From NCBI GenBank assembly GCA_964553925.1, contig CAZKNR010000490.1, forward strand, positions 1 to 13,460: 13,460 bases of DNA, written 5' to 3'. The position numbers were made by a program, and so were the translations under genes. The DNA is from DAISKN01 sp964553925 (lineage in GTDB: Bacteria > Acidobacteriota > Vicinamibacteria > Marinacidobacterales > SMYC01). How positions within the stretch are numbered: position 1 is the stretch's first letter; every line of letters begins with the position of its first letter. Shown here in pieces: positions 6,046 to 12,485 of the stretch. The notes under the pieces were generated by a model. It saw only the letters and a program-made list of their open reading frames with translations, made no database searches and was not told the origin of the DNA.

Positions 6046-7594
6046 AGACCTCCCCCGAAAGGTGGGGAGTCGATTGCGGCGCGACCCTCTTCTGGCTCGA
6101 GCGCTCGTAGGCGTGCGCGAGCCTCAAGAGCGAGGGCTCGCTGAAGGGGCGGCCCAGGAACTCGATCGAGATAGGAAGCCCTCCGCTCGTGACGCCTGCG
6201 GGAACCACCACCGCGGGGAGACCCGTGATAGCGCTGATAGGATTGTCGCGGAGGCCGCGGTCGTCGACGCCGAGCGGAGGGGCTCCGAGGGACTTGAACG
6301 GATGCACCAGCGCTTCCACCTGGTGGCGGTCCATCAGGTCCACGAGGAGCCGGCGCACGGTGAGACGGTTCTTCAAGCGCGCGAGATACTGCTTGTCGAA
6401 ATCGAGCGATTCCACACCGAGGGCGAGGTTGAAGGAAGGCTCCAGGTTCTTCAAGTACTTTCCCGTGGCGATGAGCTCCTCGAGCGTGCGCACCGGCGTG
6501 TCCGCGCCGCGGCGTTTTAAGTAGGCTTCGAACACGAACCGGAACTCGTGATAGCTCGCGCGCGAGAGGGGGAAGAACTCCACCAGGTCCATGCCGGTCG
6601 TGAGGCCGGGAATCACGATCGCGCCTCGGTCGCGGATGTGGTCGATCTGTCCTTCGATGAGACCGTTCACCTCCTGGAACTCTTCGCCCTTGCGGAAGAG
6701 GTCCCGGAGGACGCCGATACGGGCGCCCGCGAGCGCGTCGTCGTCGAGGGCATCGGTGTAGGGCGCGGGGTCGAGCCTTCCCAGGCTCTCCCAGGTGAAG
6801 AGGTCCTCGGGGTCGAAGCCTCGCATGTGGCTCAATAGCAGCGCCGCATCCTTGACGGACTTCGCGTGGACGCCGACGCGATCCTGAGTGTAAGAGATGG
6901 CGATGACGCCCGCGCGGCTCACCAGGCCCTGCGAGGGAGCGATGCCGACGAGGCTGTTGTTGCTCGCCGGACTTCGTATCGAAGCTCCGGTCTCGGTGGC
7001 GATCGCGAGGGTCGCGAAACCGGCGTTGACGGAAACACCCGAGCCCGCGCTCGAGCCGCCCGGATTGAGTGCCGGGTCGTAGGGGTTCGCGACCTGGCCG
7101 CCGAGAGAGCTCAGGCCCTTCGCTCCGAGGTTGAACTCGTCGAGGTTGGCCTTGAAAAAGATGATGGCTCCCGCGTCCTTCAGCTTCTTCACCACGGTGG
7201 CGTCGTGCTCGGGAAACGTCCCGGCGAGCGCGAGGTTGCCTCCGGCGGAGGCAACGTCTTTCACATCGACCGTGTCCTTCACCGCGATCGGGATTCCATG
7301 GAGCGGGCTTCGCCGGCCTTTCTCGATTCGCTCCCGGTCGAGCTCCCGTGCGATCTCGAGAGCCCGCGGGTTCATCGTAAGGACCGCGTTCAGCTTGGGG
7401 CCGCTCTTGTCGTAGGCTTCGATCCGGCGCAAGTACATCTCGACCAGCCGCTCGTAGGTAAGGGCACCGGCGTCGACCGCCGCCTGGATATCCTCGACGC
7501 TCGCGGTCAGGAGGTCGAAGGTCCGCGGCTCGGGTGTTCCCGCCGACGCGGAGCCCAGTATCATTATTAAGAAGGCCCAAGCTCTCGAGCTCAT
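6017..7594 (-). CDS. Amidase-signature family hydrolase, probably exported
   Basis: This 525-aa protein of the amidase signature family hydrolyses an amide to a carboxylate and ammonia or amine. The Ser-cisSer-Lys triad is visible: Lys106 in HGIPIAVKD, Ser181 in GGSSAGSG and nucleophile Ser205 in TETGASIRSPAS. The spacing 75 + 24 residues equals that of fatty acid amide hydrolase. GatA-like partners (GatB, GatC) are absent, so this is a stand-alone amidase. An N-terminal hydrophobic stretch ending in GSASA (about residues 6-18) looks like a signal peptide. No Shine-Dalgarno precedes the ATG, and a TACAAA hexamer sits 8 nt upstream, which fits a leaderless transcript. Its 3' end lies under the MFS 3' end on the other strand. 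Together with the lipoprotein amidohydrolase it suggests extracytoplasmic breakdown of amide compounds; the substrate is unknown. Confidence 0.95.
   Translation of the reverse strand: MSSRAWAFLIMILGSASAGTPEPRTFDLLTASVEDIQAAVDAGALTYERLVEMYLRRIEAYDKSGPKLNAVLTMNPRALEIARELDRERIEKGRRSPLHGIPIAVKDTVDVKDVASAGGNLALAGTFPEHDATVVKKLKDAGAIIFFKANLDEFNLGAKGLSSLGGQVANPYDPALNPGGSSAGSGVSVNAGFATLAIATETGASIRSPASNNSLVGIAPSQGLVSRAGVIAISYTQDRVGVHAKSVKDAALLLSHMRGFDPEDLFTWESLGRLDPAPYTDALDDDALAGARIGVLRDLFRKGEEFQEVNGLIEGQIDHIRDRGAIVIPGLTTGMDLVEFFPLSRASYHEFRFVFEAYLKRRGADTPVRTLEELIATGKYLKNLEPSFNLALGVESLDFDKQYLARLKNRLTVRRLLVDLMDRHQVEALVHPFKSLGAPPLGVDDRGLRDNPISAITGLPAVVVPAGVTSGGLPISIEFLGRPFSEPSLLRLAHAYERSSQKRVAPQSTPHLSGEVFTYEFLPRQ
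6047..6071. terminator. GC-rich hairpin just after the MFS stop codon
   Basis: CTCCCC (6050-6055) pairs with GGGGAG (6064-6069), extended by GA/TC with one bulged C, around an 8-nt loop. It begins 2 nt past the MFS stop but inside the amidase coding sequence. There is no T-tract, so it may only slow polymerase or protect the MFS mRNA end. Confidence 0.25.
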
Positions 7595-7602
7595 AAGACG
7601 GC

Positions 7603-7632
7603 TTTGTACCGCGGGGCCAGCCCCACGCGCAA
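7603..7632 (-). promoter_or_regulatory. Candidate promoter giving a near-leaderless amidase transcript
   Basis: On the minus strand TTGCGC (7627-7632) and TACAAA (7603-7608) are 18 bp apart, and the latter ends 8 nt before the amidase ATG. The -35 match is weak (3 of 6) and the -10 match is 4 of 6. The main support is the absence of any Shine-Dalgarno. Confidence 0.25.
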
Positions 7633-7641
7633 GCGCCCCGG

Positions 7642-7671
7642 TTGAAGACCCGCCGGGTCGGCATCTACAAT
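7642..7671 (+). promoter_or_regulatory. Putative promoter of the DMT permease
   Basis: TTGAAG (7642-7647; 4 of 6) and TACAAT (7666-7671; 5 of 6) are separated by 18 bp. A transcript would begin at about 7678-7681, essentially at the ATG of 7681 or the GTG of 7683, leaving no 5' leader for a ribosome-binding site. It lies back to back with the amidase promoter candidate. Confidence 0.4.
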
Positions 7672-7680
7672 CCCGTCGCC

Positions 7681-7713
7681 ATGTGCGCTCTCCTCACGTT
7701 CGCGCTTCCATAG
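7681..7713 (+). CDS. Possible 10-codon leader peptide before the DMT permease
   Basis: The ATG at 7681, 9 nt after the TACAAT -10 hexamer, encodes MCALLTFALP and stops with TAG at 7711-7713. The final G of that stop is the first base of an in-frame GTG (7713) of the permease, so the two could be coupled. The same bases also contain the alternative permease start GTG 7683. No sequence beyond this geometry supports translation. Confidence 0.2.
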   Translation: MCALLTFALP

Positions 7714-8597
7714 TGCGTAGCCGTTCCACCGGGGCTGGCATTCTCCTCATGGTCGGGGCGACGCAGATCGTCCCGCTGATGGACGGGTTCGCGAAGTACC
7801 TGAGTCCTCGCTACTCACCCTGGCAGCTCACCTGGTGTCGCTTCTTCGTACACCTCGTCGTCCTGCTGCCGATCGTCCTTCTGAAGTTCGACCGGCGCGA
7901 GCTCTGGCCGCGCCAACCCGTTCTCCAGATCGCGCGGGGAGCATTTCTCATGCTGGCGACGGCGCTGTTCTTTGCCGCGCTTGCGCGGATTCCTCTGGCC
8001 GACGCGCTCGCACTCCTCTTCTGCTATCCCTTCCTGGTGGCGCTCCTCTCACCGTGGCTCCTCGGAGAGAGGTTCGAGCCCCGGCTCTGGGCCGCGGTGG
8101 TCGTGGGGCTCGCCGGCATTCTCGTGATCTTGAGACCCGGGTTCGTCGCTTTCGACTGGGGGTCTCTCCTCGCGATCGCGGCCGGAGCGGCGTACTCCTT
8201 GTACTTCATCGCCACTCGCAAGCTCTCGGGCACGGCGCCCCCGCTCGTGACTCTCGCCTACACGGCGGTTTTCGGAGCCGTCTTCTTGAGTGCTCTGGCG
8301 CCCACGTTCTGGGTTCCCCCGAAAGCGGAGGACCTCCCGTACATGGCGGGAATCGGCCTCGCCGCCGCTCTCGGCCACTACCTGCTCATCCTCGCGTTCG
8401 AGCGGGCCCCCGCGTCGGTGTTAGCCCCTCTCGGCTACAGCGAGATCGTGATGGCGGTCCTCATCGGCTACCTCGGCTTCGGCGACCTGCCCGACCGATG
8501 GACCTGGCTCGGGATCGCAATCGTCGTTGCGAGCGGGAGCTACGTCCTTCTGCGCGAGGAGCGAGAGGATCGCACCTCGAGCGGTCCAACGCTCTAG
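7683..8597 (+). CDS. EamA/DMT-superfamily permease
   Basis: This 304-aa inner-membrane protein has about ten hydrophobic helices in two EamA repeats. The drug/metabolite transporter superfamily exports or exchanges small metabolites such as amino acids. In repeat one, FFAALARIPLADALALLF leads into PFLVALLSPWLLGER (116-130; Glu129 is the usual conserved acid). Repeat two ends in SVLAPLGYSEIVMAVLIGY followed by the WTWLGIAIVVASG helix. The start is uncertain: GTG 7683 gives 304 aa, GTG 7713 removes ten poorly conserved residues and would overlap a mini-ORF stop. Neither has a Shine-Dalgarno. It is divergent from the amidase (88 bp), which suggests shared control and perhaps export of a product, though the substrate cannot be inferred. 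Confidence 0.9.
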   Translation: MRSPHVRASIVRSRSTGAGILLMVGATQIVPLMDGFAKYLSPRYSPWQLTWCRFFVHLVVLLPIVLLKFDRRELWPRQPVLQIARGAFLMLATALFFAALARIPLADALALLFCYPFLVALLSPWLLGERFEPRLWAAVVVGLAGILVILRPGFVAFDWGSLLAIAAGAAYSLYFIATRKLSGTAPPLVTLAYTAVFGAVFLSALAPTFWVPPKAEDLPYMAGIGLAAALGHYLLILAFERAPASVLAPLGYSEIVMAVLIGYLGFGDLPDRWTWLGIAIVVASGSYVLLREEREDRTSSGPTL

Positions 8598-8628
8598 GTT
8601 CCACCGAGCGTCGCGAATCGAGCGTCTC

Positions 8629-9330
8629 GTGTTAGGCTATTCCGTCGTGGTGCTCTTTATTTCGCTGCTATTAGCGGTTACCTCGGGCGAGGGGATCTAT
8701 CGGGTCGAATCGACCGCGGCCGAAACCGAGCGTCTTCTCGCAGGAAACGATGACGACTGGCGAGCCTCGGGACGACTCTCCTTCGGGCCGTCGACGTATC
8801 GCACCAGCTTCCGCGCGCTCTGGAGCAGCACGGGTCTGTACCTGCGTTTCGACGTCGTCGATCCCGATCCGTGGCACACGATGACCAAACGCGACCAGCA
8901 CCTCTGGGAGGAGGAGGTGGTCGAGATCTTTCTCGATCTCGACGGCTCGGGGACGAACTACGCCGAGATCGAGTTGAGCCCGGCGAACGTCGTTTGCGAC
9001 GTCCGCATGGTCCGCACAGTCCCCGACAGGGAAGGGGATCTGGCGTTCGACCTCGCGGGGCTTGAGAGCCGAGTCGTCCGCCGGGCCGAGACCGGCTGGA
9101 CGGGAACGATCTTCGTGCCCTGGACGGGATTTCGCCCGCTCCCCTCGGCGGCGAACGTTTCCCTCCCGCCGAAGCCCGGCGACCGGTGGAAATTCAACGT
9201 CTACCGCATCGAGCGGCCCAACGGGAGAAAGCGACCCCAGGATGGAGTGGTCTTCGCCTCGTGGTCTCCCACGGGAGAGGGCAGTTTCCATGTACCTCAG
9301 TCATTTGAGATCTTCGAGTTCGCGCGGTAA
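8629..9330 (+). CDS. Secreted CBM9-like (carbohydrate-binding module family 9-like) protein
   Basis: This protein of about 233 aa has an N-terminal hydrophobic stretch (residues 5-18) that looks like a signal peptide and one beta-sandwich domain of the CBM9-like/DOMON-like type. The family pattern is clear: LYLRFDVVDPD (71-81) after a conserved tryptophan strand, then EEEVVEIFLDLDGSG (94-108), YAEIELSPANVVCD (111-124), GWTGTIFVPW (156-165) and the final strand SFEIFEF. Such domains bind sugars or occur as the N-terminal part of secreted enzymes. Here the domain stands alone, so it is probably a binding rather than a catalytic protein. GTG 8629 gives the longest sensible signal peptide after the DMT stop. 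GTG 8647, 8 nt after a TAGGCT hexamer, is an alternative, and a TTG at 8527 would overlap the DMT gene by 71 bp and is unlikely. Confidence 0.85.
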   Translation: MLGYSVVVLFISLLLAVTSGEGIYRVESTAAETERLLAGNDDDWRASGRLSFGPSTYRTSFRALWSSTGLYLRFDVVDPDPWHTMTKRDQHLWEEEVVEIFLDLDGSGTNYAEIELSPANVVCDVRMVRTVPDREGDLAFDLAGLESRVVRRAETGWTGTIFVPWTGFRPLPSAANVSLPPKPGDRWKFNVYRIERPNGRKRPQDGVVFASWSPTGEGSFHVPQSFEIFEFAR

Positions 9331-9343
9331 ATTCCGCGGTGAT

Positions 9344-9370
9344 TTGACAAAACACCCGCGGTCCTTTACT
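9344..9370 (+). promoter_or_regulatory. Putative promoter of the S8 protease, flanked by CCGCGGT repeats
   Basis: A perfect -35 hexamer TTGACA (9344-9349) is followed after 15 bp by TTTACT (9365-9370; 4 of 6 to the -10 consensus). TACTTT (9367-9372) at 17 bp is an alternative. CCGCGGT occurs at 9334-9340 and 9356-9362, 22 bp apart, on either side of the -35, which could be an operator pair. Confidence 0.45.
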
Positions 9371-9422
9371 TTGGGATGGTCCATCCTTCGCGACACAAAG
9401 ACAATCCACGCCCCCCAAGTTT

Positions 9423-9427
9423 GGAGG
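9423..9427 (+). promoter_or_regulatory. Strong ribosome-binding site that fixes the protease start
   Basis: GGAGG lies 6 nt before ATG 9434. It selects that codon over the much longer in-frame extension reaching back to 9062, which would overlap the CBM9-like gene. Confidence 0.8.
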
Positions 9428-9433
9428 AAAGCC

Positions 9434-11023
9434 ATGTCGGCTCTGCGGCGTAACGTTGCGCGTCTTGCTGTCTTTCTGATCCTCGCGATTCCGCTCACCG
9501 GAACCGCTCAGGACAAACGCGACCAGGGGAAGCTCTCGTCAGAGCTACACCGCTTCGCGGTCGCCGCCGAACGGGGTGAGCGCCTCGCGGCCCGCGGCTC
9601 CCAGTGGGTGGATGAGTCTCGGCAGATGGTGACGGCGGTCATCGTGCTCACCCCCGAATCGAGGCCATCGGAGGTCGAGTCCGCGGTCCACGCTGCGGGA
9701 GGCACCATAGAGGCTTCTTCGGGGGAGCTCGTCAAGGTGAAGCTGCCGGCGGGTGCCCTTCGAAACGTATCGAACCACCCGAGCGTGCTTCGCATGCGCA
9801 CGCCGTTCAAGCCGAACCAGAAGCTCACGTCGCAGGGCGTCGATACCATTCACGCGCCCGACTACCGAAACCGCAAGGGGGTCGACGGGAGGGGAGTAGG
9901 GGTCGGTATTCTCGATACCGGGTTCAAGGGGGCCGCGGATCTTCTCGGAAGCGAGCTACCGGCGGACACGCTCGCCACCGACTTCGTCCTGCAGCGGCTC
10001 TCGCAATTCGAGGAGGAGCACGGAACCGCCTGCGCCGAGATCATCCATGACGTCGCCCCGGGAGCGACGCTGGTGCTCGCCGGCTTCGAGGACGAGGTCA
10101 CCTGGGGCGCTTCGGTCGATGAGCTGGTGAACCTGGGTGTAGACATCATCAGCCACTCCGTCGGGTTCGATAACGTCTTCTCACCCGACGGCAATCACTT
10201 CTTCGCGCAGAAGGTCGACGAGGCGTTCTCGCGCGGGGTGCTGTTCGTCACTGCGGGGGGGAATGAAGCCGAAAAATACTTCCAGGGACCGTGGCGCGAC
10301 GGGAACGGCAACGGTTACCTCGACGTTCCCGGAGGCGAGGTGCTTCCGGTCGCGGTCGAGGGTGGAGCGAACATCACGCTCCGGTGGGACGACCCCTTCG
10401 GCGGAAGCCTCCATGACTATGACCTTTTCGTGGTCACCGAAGCCTTTCTGAGCAACCCCGAGCTCTCGACCACGAACCCGGCCATCATCGCCAGCAGCGC
10501 TGACCTTCAGAGCGGCAGCCAGGACCCGGTCGAGCGAGTGGACTTCGAGTACAGCGGTATTGTCTTGGTCCTCGTTCACCACGATCCCAATAGTCCGTTG
10601 AGCCCCGGGCAGCGTTTCTGGGTTTGGAGCTCGGCCGGCATCGACCCCTCGCAGGGCACCGGGATCGGCACGTTGACCCTTCCCGCGGACGCCCGTGGCG
10701 GAGTCGCGGTGGCCGCCGTCGGATTCGACACGCGCACGCTCGAAGGGTTCAGCTCCCGTGGTCCGACGGCGGACGGGCGGGTGAAGCCCGACGTCGCCGG
10801 CCCCGATCGAGTCTCGACGGTTTCCTACGGCGATCCGTTCCTCGGCACTTCGGCGGCGACTCCCCACGTCTCGGGCGCGGCGGCGCTCATCCTCTCGGCA
10901 AATCCCGGAATGAGCGTTACTGATCTGAGGCGGGCGCTGGAAGAGGCGGTGGACTCCCTCGGCTATCGCGACAGGAACAACGACGTCGGCGTGGGTCTCA
11001 TCGATCTGCACCGCGCCCGATAG
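9434..11023 (+). CDS. Secreted subtilisin-family (S8) serine protease
   Basis: This 529-aa exported endopeptidase begins with a signal peptide (positive MSALRRNVAR, hydrophobic 11-21, cleavage near TAQ 24-26). An inhibitor-like propeptide follows (about 65-120; VTAVIVLTPESRPSEVESAV). The S8 catalytic set is complete: Asp161 in GILDTGF, His196 in EEEHGTACAEII, oxyanion-hole Asn277 in VTAGGNEA and Ser473 in FLGTSAATPHVSG. Between Asn277 and Ser473 lies an insertion of about 140 residues (roughly 283-420) containing NGNGYLDVPGG and LRWDDPFGGSLHDYDLFV, which looks like an embedded beta-sandwich domain. No C-terminal sorting domain follows; the protein ends about 56 residues after the catalytic Ser. 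ATG 9434 has GGAGG 6 nt upstream and its own promoter candidate. Role: probably extracellular protein degradation. Confidence 0.95.
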   Translation: MSALRRNVARLAVFLILAIPLTGTAQDKRDQGKLSSELHRFAVAAERGERLAARGSQWVDESRQMVTAVIVLTPESRPSEVESAVHAAGGTIEASSGELVKVKLPAGALRNVSNHPSVLRMRTPFKPNQKLTSQGVDTIHAPDYRNRKGVDGRGVGVGILDTGFKGAADLLGSELPADTLATDFVLQRLSQFEEEHGTACAEIIHDVAPGATLVLAGFEDEVTWGASVDELVNLGVDIISHSVGFDNVFSPDGNHFFAQKVDEAFSRGVLFVTAGGNEAEKYFQGPWRDGNGNGYLDVPGGEVLPVAVEGGANITLRWDDPFGGSLHDYDLFVVTEAFLSNPELSTTNPAIIASSADLQSGSQDPVERVDFEYSGIVLVLVHHDPNSPLSPGQRFWVWSSAGIDPSQGTGIGTLTLPADARGGVAVAAVGFDTRTLEGFSSRGPTADGRVKPDVAGPDRVSTVSYGDPFLGTSAATPHVSGAAALILSANPGMSVTDLRRALEEAVDSLGYRDRNNDVGVGLIDLHRAR

Positions 11024-11035
11024 TCCATTCTCCAT

Positions 11036-11776
11036 TCAGGGGGTTGCTTCGACCGCTTCGGCGAGAGCGCCGAGCGAAGGAAAGAGGAAGTCGACGTCCG
11101 GCTGCTCGCGGATCTTTGCCGTCGCGCCCCACTCCCCTCCGCGGGACAGACCCTGCCGGTCGATCCAGCAGTTCGCGAGACCGTACACCCGTGCGGGCAC
11201 GTGGTCGTGAAAGAGGCTCTGCGCCGTGTGGAGAATCTGGTCGGGCGCGATCCCGTGGTCCGCCTCGAGGCGTTCCAGCATGTACTCGAAGTTGCGCGGC
11301 GAGGGTTTGTAGGAGCCGATTTCCTCCGCCGTGTAGATCGCATCGAAGCGAACCCCGAGCTTTCGGTTCGAGGCCGCGATGCCGTCTCGATGGACGTTCG
11401 AAAGGATCACTAGCCGGTATCGGTGCTTCAGGACTCTGAGGGCTGCCGCGGTGTCGGCGAAAGCGGGCCAGTGTGAAATCGACGCCCCGAAGGAGGAGTC
11501 GAGGTCCTCGCGGGTGAGAAGTCCGAAACGCTTCGCCATCGCGCGATGCACCTGGCCGAGAACTTCCGGATACGGCATCGATGGCGCTCGCGCCTCCTGT
11601 TCGGCCTCTTCGGCGCCGAACGCTGAGAGGGCGCTTTCCCGCGTGACGCCCTCGCATCCGTTCTCCATCAGGAGAGGCTGCAGCGCGTCCCAGATGCCGG
11701 TCTCCCAGTCGATGAGCGTCCCGTAGCAGTCGAAGGTGAGCACGGTGAAATCGGACAGGCGCTTGGTCGTTTTCAC
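11036..11776 (-). CDS. HAD-superfamily hydrolase (haloacid dehalogenase-like, subfamily IA)
   Basis: This 246-aa cytoplasmic enzyme has all four HAD motifs: nucleophile Asp16 in FDCYGTLID (15-23), Ser126 in ILSNVHRD, Lys157 in IGSYKPSP, and the acidic motif QSLFHDHVPA with Asp191 and His192. The helical cap follows motif I, as in subfamily IA. The overall pattern recalls 2-haloacid dehalogenase type II, but I do not see the cap-helix Arg and RxxQxEY-like signature of true L-2-haloacid dehalogenases, so a phosphatase on an unknown small phosphoester is at least as likely. I chose GTG 11776, with AGAGG 6 nt upstream, over an ATG at 11842 that would overlap the divergent ankyrin gene. Its stop is 12 bp from the converging protease stop with no clear terminator between. 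Confidence 0.9.
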   Translation of the reverse strand: MKTTKRLSDFTVLTFDCYGTLIDWETGIWDALQPLLMENGCEGVTRESALSAFGAEEAEQEARAPSMPYPEVLGQVHRAMAKRFGLLTREDLDSSFGASISHWPAFADTAAALRVLKHRYRLVILSNVHRDGIAASNRKLGVRFDAIYTAEEIGSYKPSPRNFEYMLERLEADHGIAPDQILHTAQSLFHDHVPARVYGLANCWIDRQGLSRGGEWGATAKIREQPDVDFLFPSLGALAEAVEATP

Positions 11777-11782
11777 GGGGGG

Positions 11783-11787
11783 CCTCT
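11783..11787 (-). promoter_or_regulatory. Ribosome-binding site that decides the HAD hydrolase start
   Basis: On the minus strand AGAGG lies 6 nt before GTG 11776. This supports the 246-aa form rather than the longer form starting at 11842, whose extra residues are low-complexity and lie over the divergent promoter region. Confidence 0.5.
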
Positions 11788-11811
11788 CGCTTCTTGCGGC
11801 GGATGTTAACG

Positions 11812-11817
11812 TAGAAT
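11812..11817 (+). promoter_or_regulatory. -10-like hexamer directly before the ankyrin gene
   Basis: TAGAAT matches the -10 consensus at 5 of 6 positions and ends 8 nt before GTG 11826. No Shine-Dalgarno is present and no clear -35 is visible. This fits a leaderless transcript; the 49-bp gap to the divergent HAD gene leaves little room for another arrangement. Confidence 0.35.
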
Positions 11818-11825
11818 GAAGCGTC

Positions 11826-12479
11826 GTGCTGAAGGTCTTCATTCTCGTTCTTCTGGTTCTCCTCGCCGTCTACTTCTTCTTCCCCGAGACGGTCGACCGG
11901 ATCGCCTCGGAGGTATCGAGGTTTTCGTCCACGGAGGGCGCGCCTGCCGAGAGCGAGGCGACGCCCGGTGCGGCGATGCTTCCGTCCGACACCACGGAGC
12001 TCGAGCTTTTGCTCCTCGACGCCGTCCGGAAGGGCGACGAAGAGCGGGCTCGCGAGCTCTTGAGCCGAGGCGCGAACGTGAACGGGCGGGACACCGGTGG
12101 CGAGACGCCATTGATCGGGGCAGCCTCCTCCGGGCACGTTGGTTTGATGCGGCTTCTTCTCGACAAGGGCGCATCCGTGGACGGGCGGGACAGCCGCGGG
12201 CGCACGGCGCTTCTCCTCGTCTGCGCAAGGGGCCGCGCTCCCGAGGCAGCGATGCTCCTGAAAGCGGGCGCGGATCCGGATCTCCTTTCGAAGAACGGAA
12301 ATTTCCCGCTCCTTGAGGCAGCGCGCTTCGGCGATGCGGAGCTCGTGCGATCTCTCCTCTCGGCAGGAGCGGAAGTGAACCAGCACGCTTCGAACGGCTG
12401 GACGCCGCTCAAAGCCGCCGAAGAGCGAGGCCATACCGAAGTTGCGGATCTCCTGCGAAACGCGGGAGGAACGAATTGA
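11826..12479 (+). CDS. Membrane-anchored ankyrin-repeat protein
   Basis: This 217-aa protein has one N-terminal transmembrane helix (residues 4-19) after a short basic end, so the remainder is probably periplasmic. A linker rich in Ser, Glu, Ala and Pro (34-56) leads to about five ankyrin units of 33 residues: 57-88, 89-122, 123-155, 156-188 and a C-terminal cap 189-217. The TPL-type turn (94-96), AASSGH, LLLDKGASVDGRD and GWTPLKAAEERGHTEV segments are typical. Ankyrin repeats bind proteins. It starts with GTG 11826 without a Shine-Dalgarno, and is followed after 16 bp by a Tat-signal ThDP enzyme, so the two are probably co-transcribed. A precedent is the periplasmic ankyrin protein AnkB beside catalase KatB in Pseudomonas, needed for full enzyme activity; a similar helper role here is inference. 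Confidence 0.92.
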   Translation: MLKVFILVLLVLLAVYFFFPETVDRIASEVSRFSSTEGAPAESEATPGAAMLPSDTTELELLLLDAVRKGDEERARELLSRGANVNGRDTGGETPLIGAASSGHVGLMRLLLDKGASVDGRDSRGRTALLLVCARGRAPEAAMLLKAGADPDLLSKNGNFPLLEAARFGDAELVRSLLSAGAEVNQHASNGWTPLKAAEERGHTEVADLLRNAGGTN

Positions 12480-12485
12480 TTTCCC

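Noticed and set aside
5916..7664. 582-codon minus-strand frame over the amidase
   Set aside because: It is a different frame from the amidase-signature protein and is Arg/Gly/Pro-rich without motifs. The amidase frame carries the full K-S-S triad.
9062..9433. Upstream extension of the S8 protease frame
   Set aside because: It overlaps the CBM9-like coding region in another frame and would bury the signal peptide. ATG 9434 has a strong GGAGG.
11777..11842. Upstream start of the HAD gene at ATG 11842
   Set aside because: It would overlap the divergent ankyrin start and adds a Ser/Thr-rich tail with no family support. GTG 11776 has AGAGG at good spacing.
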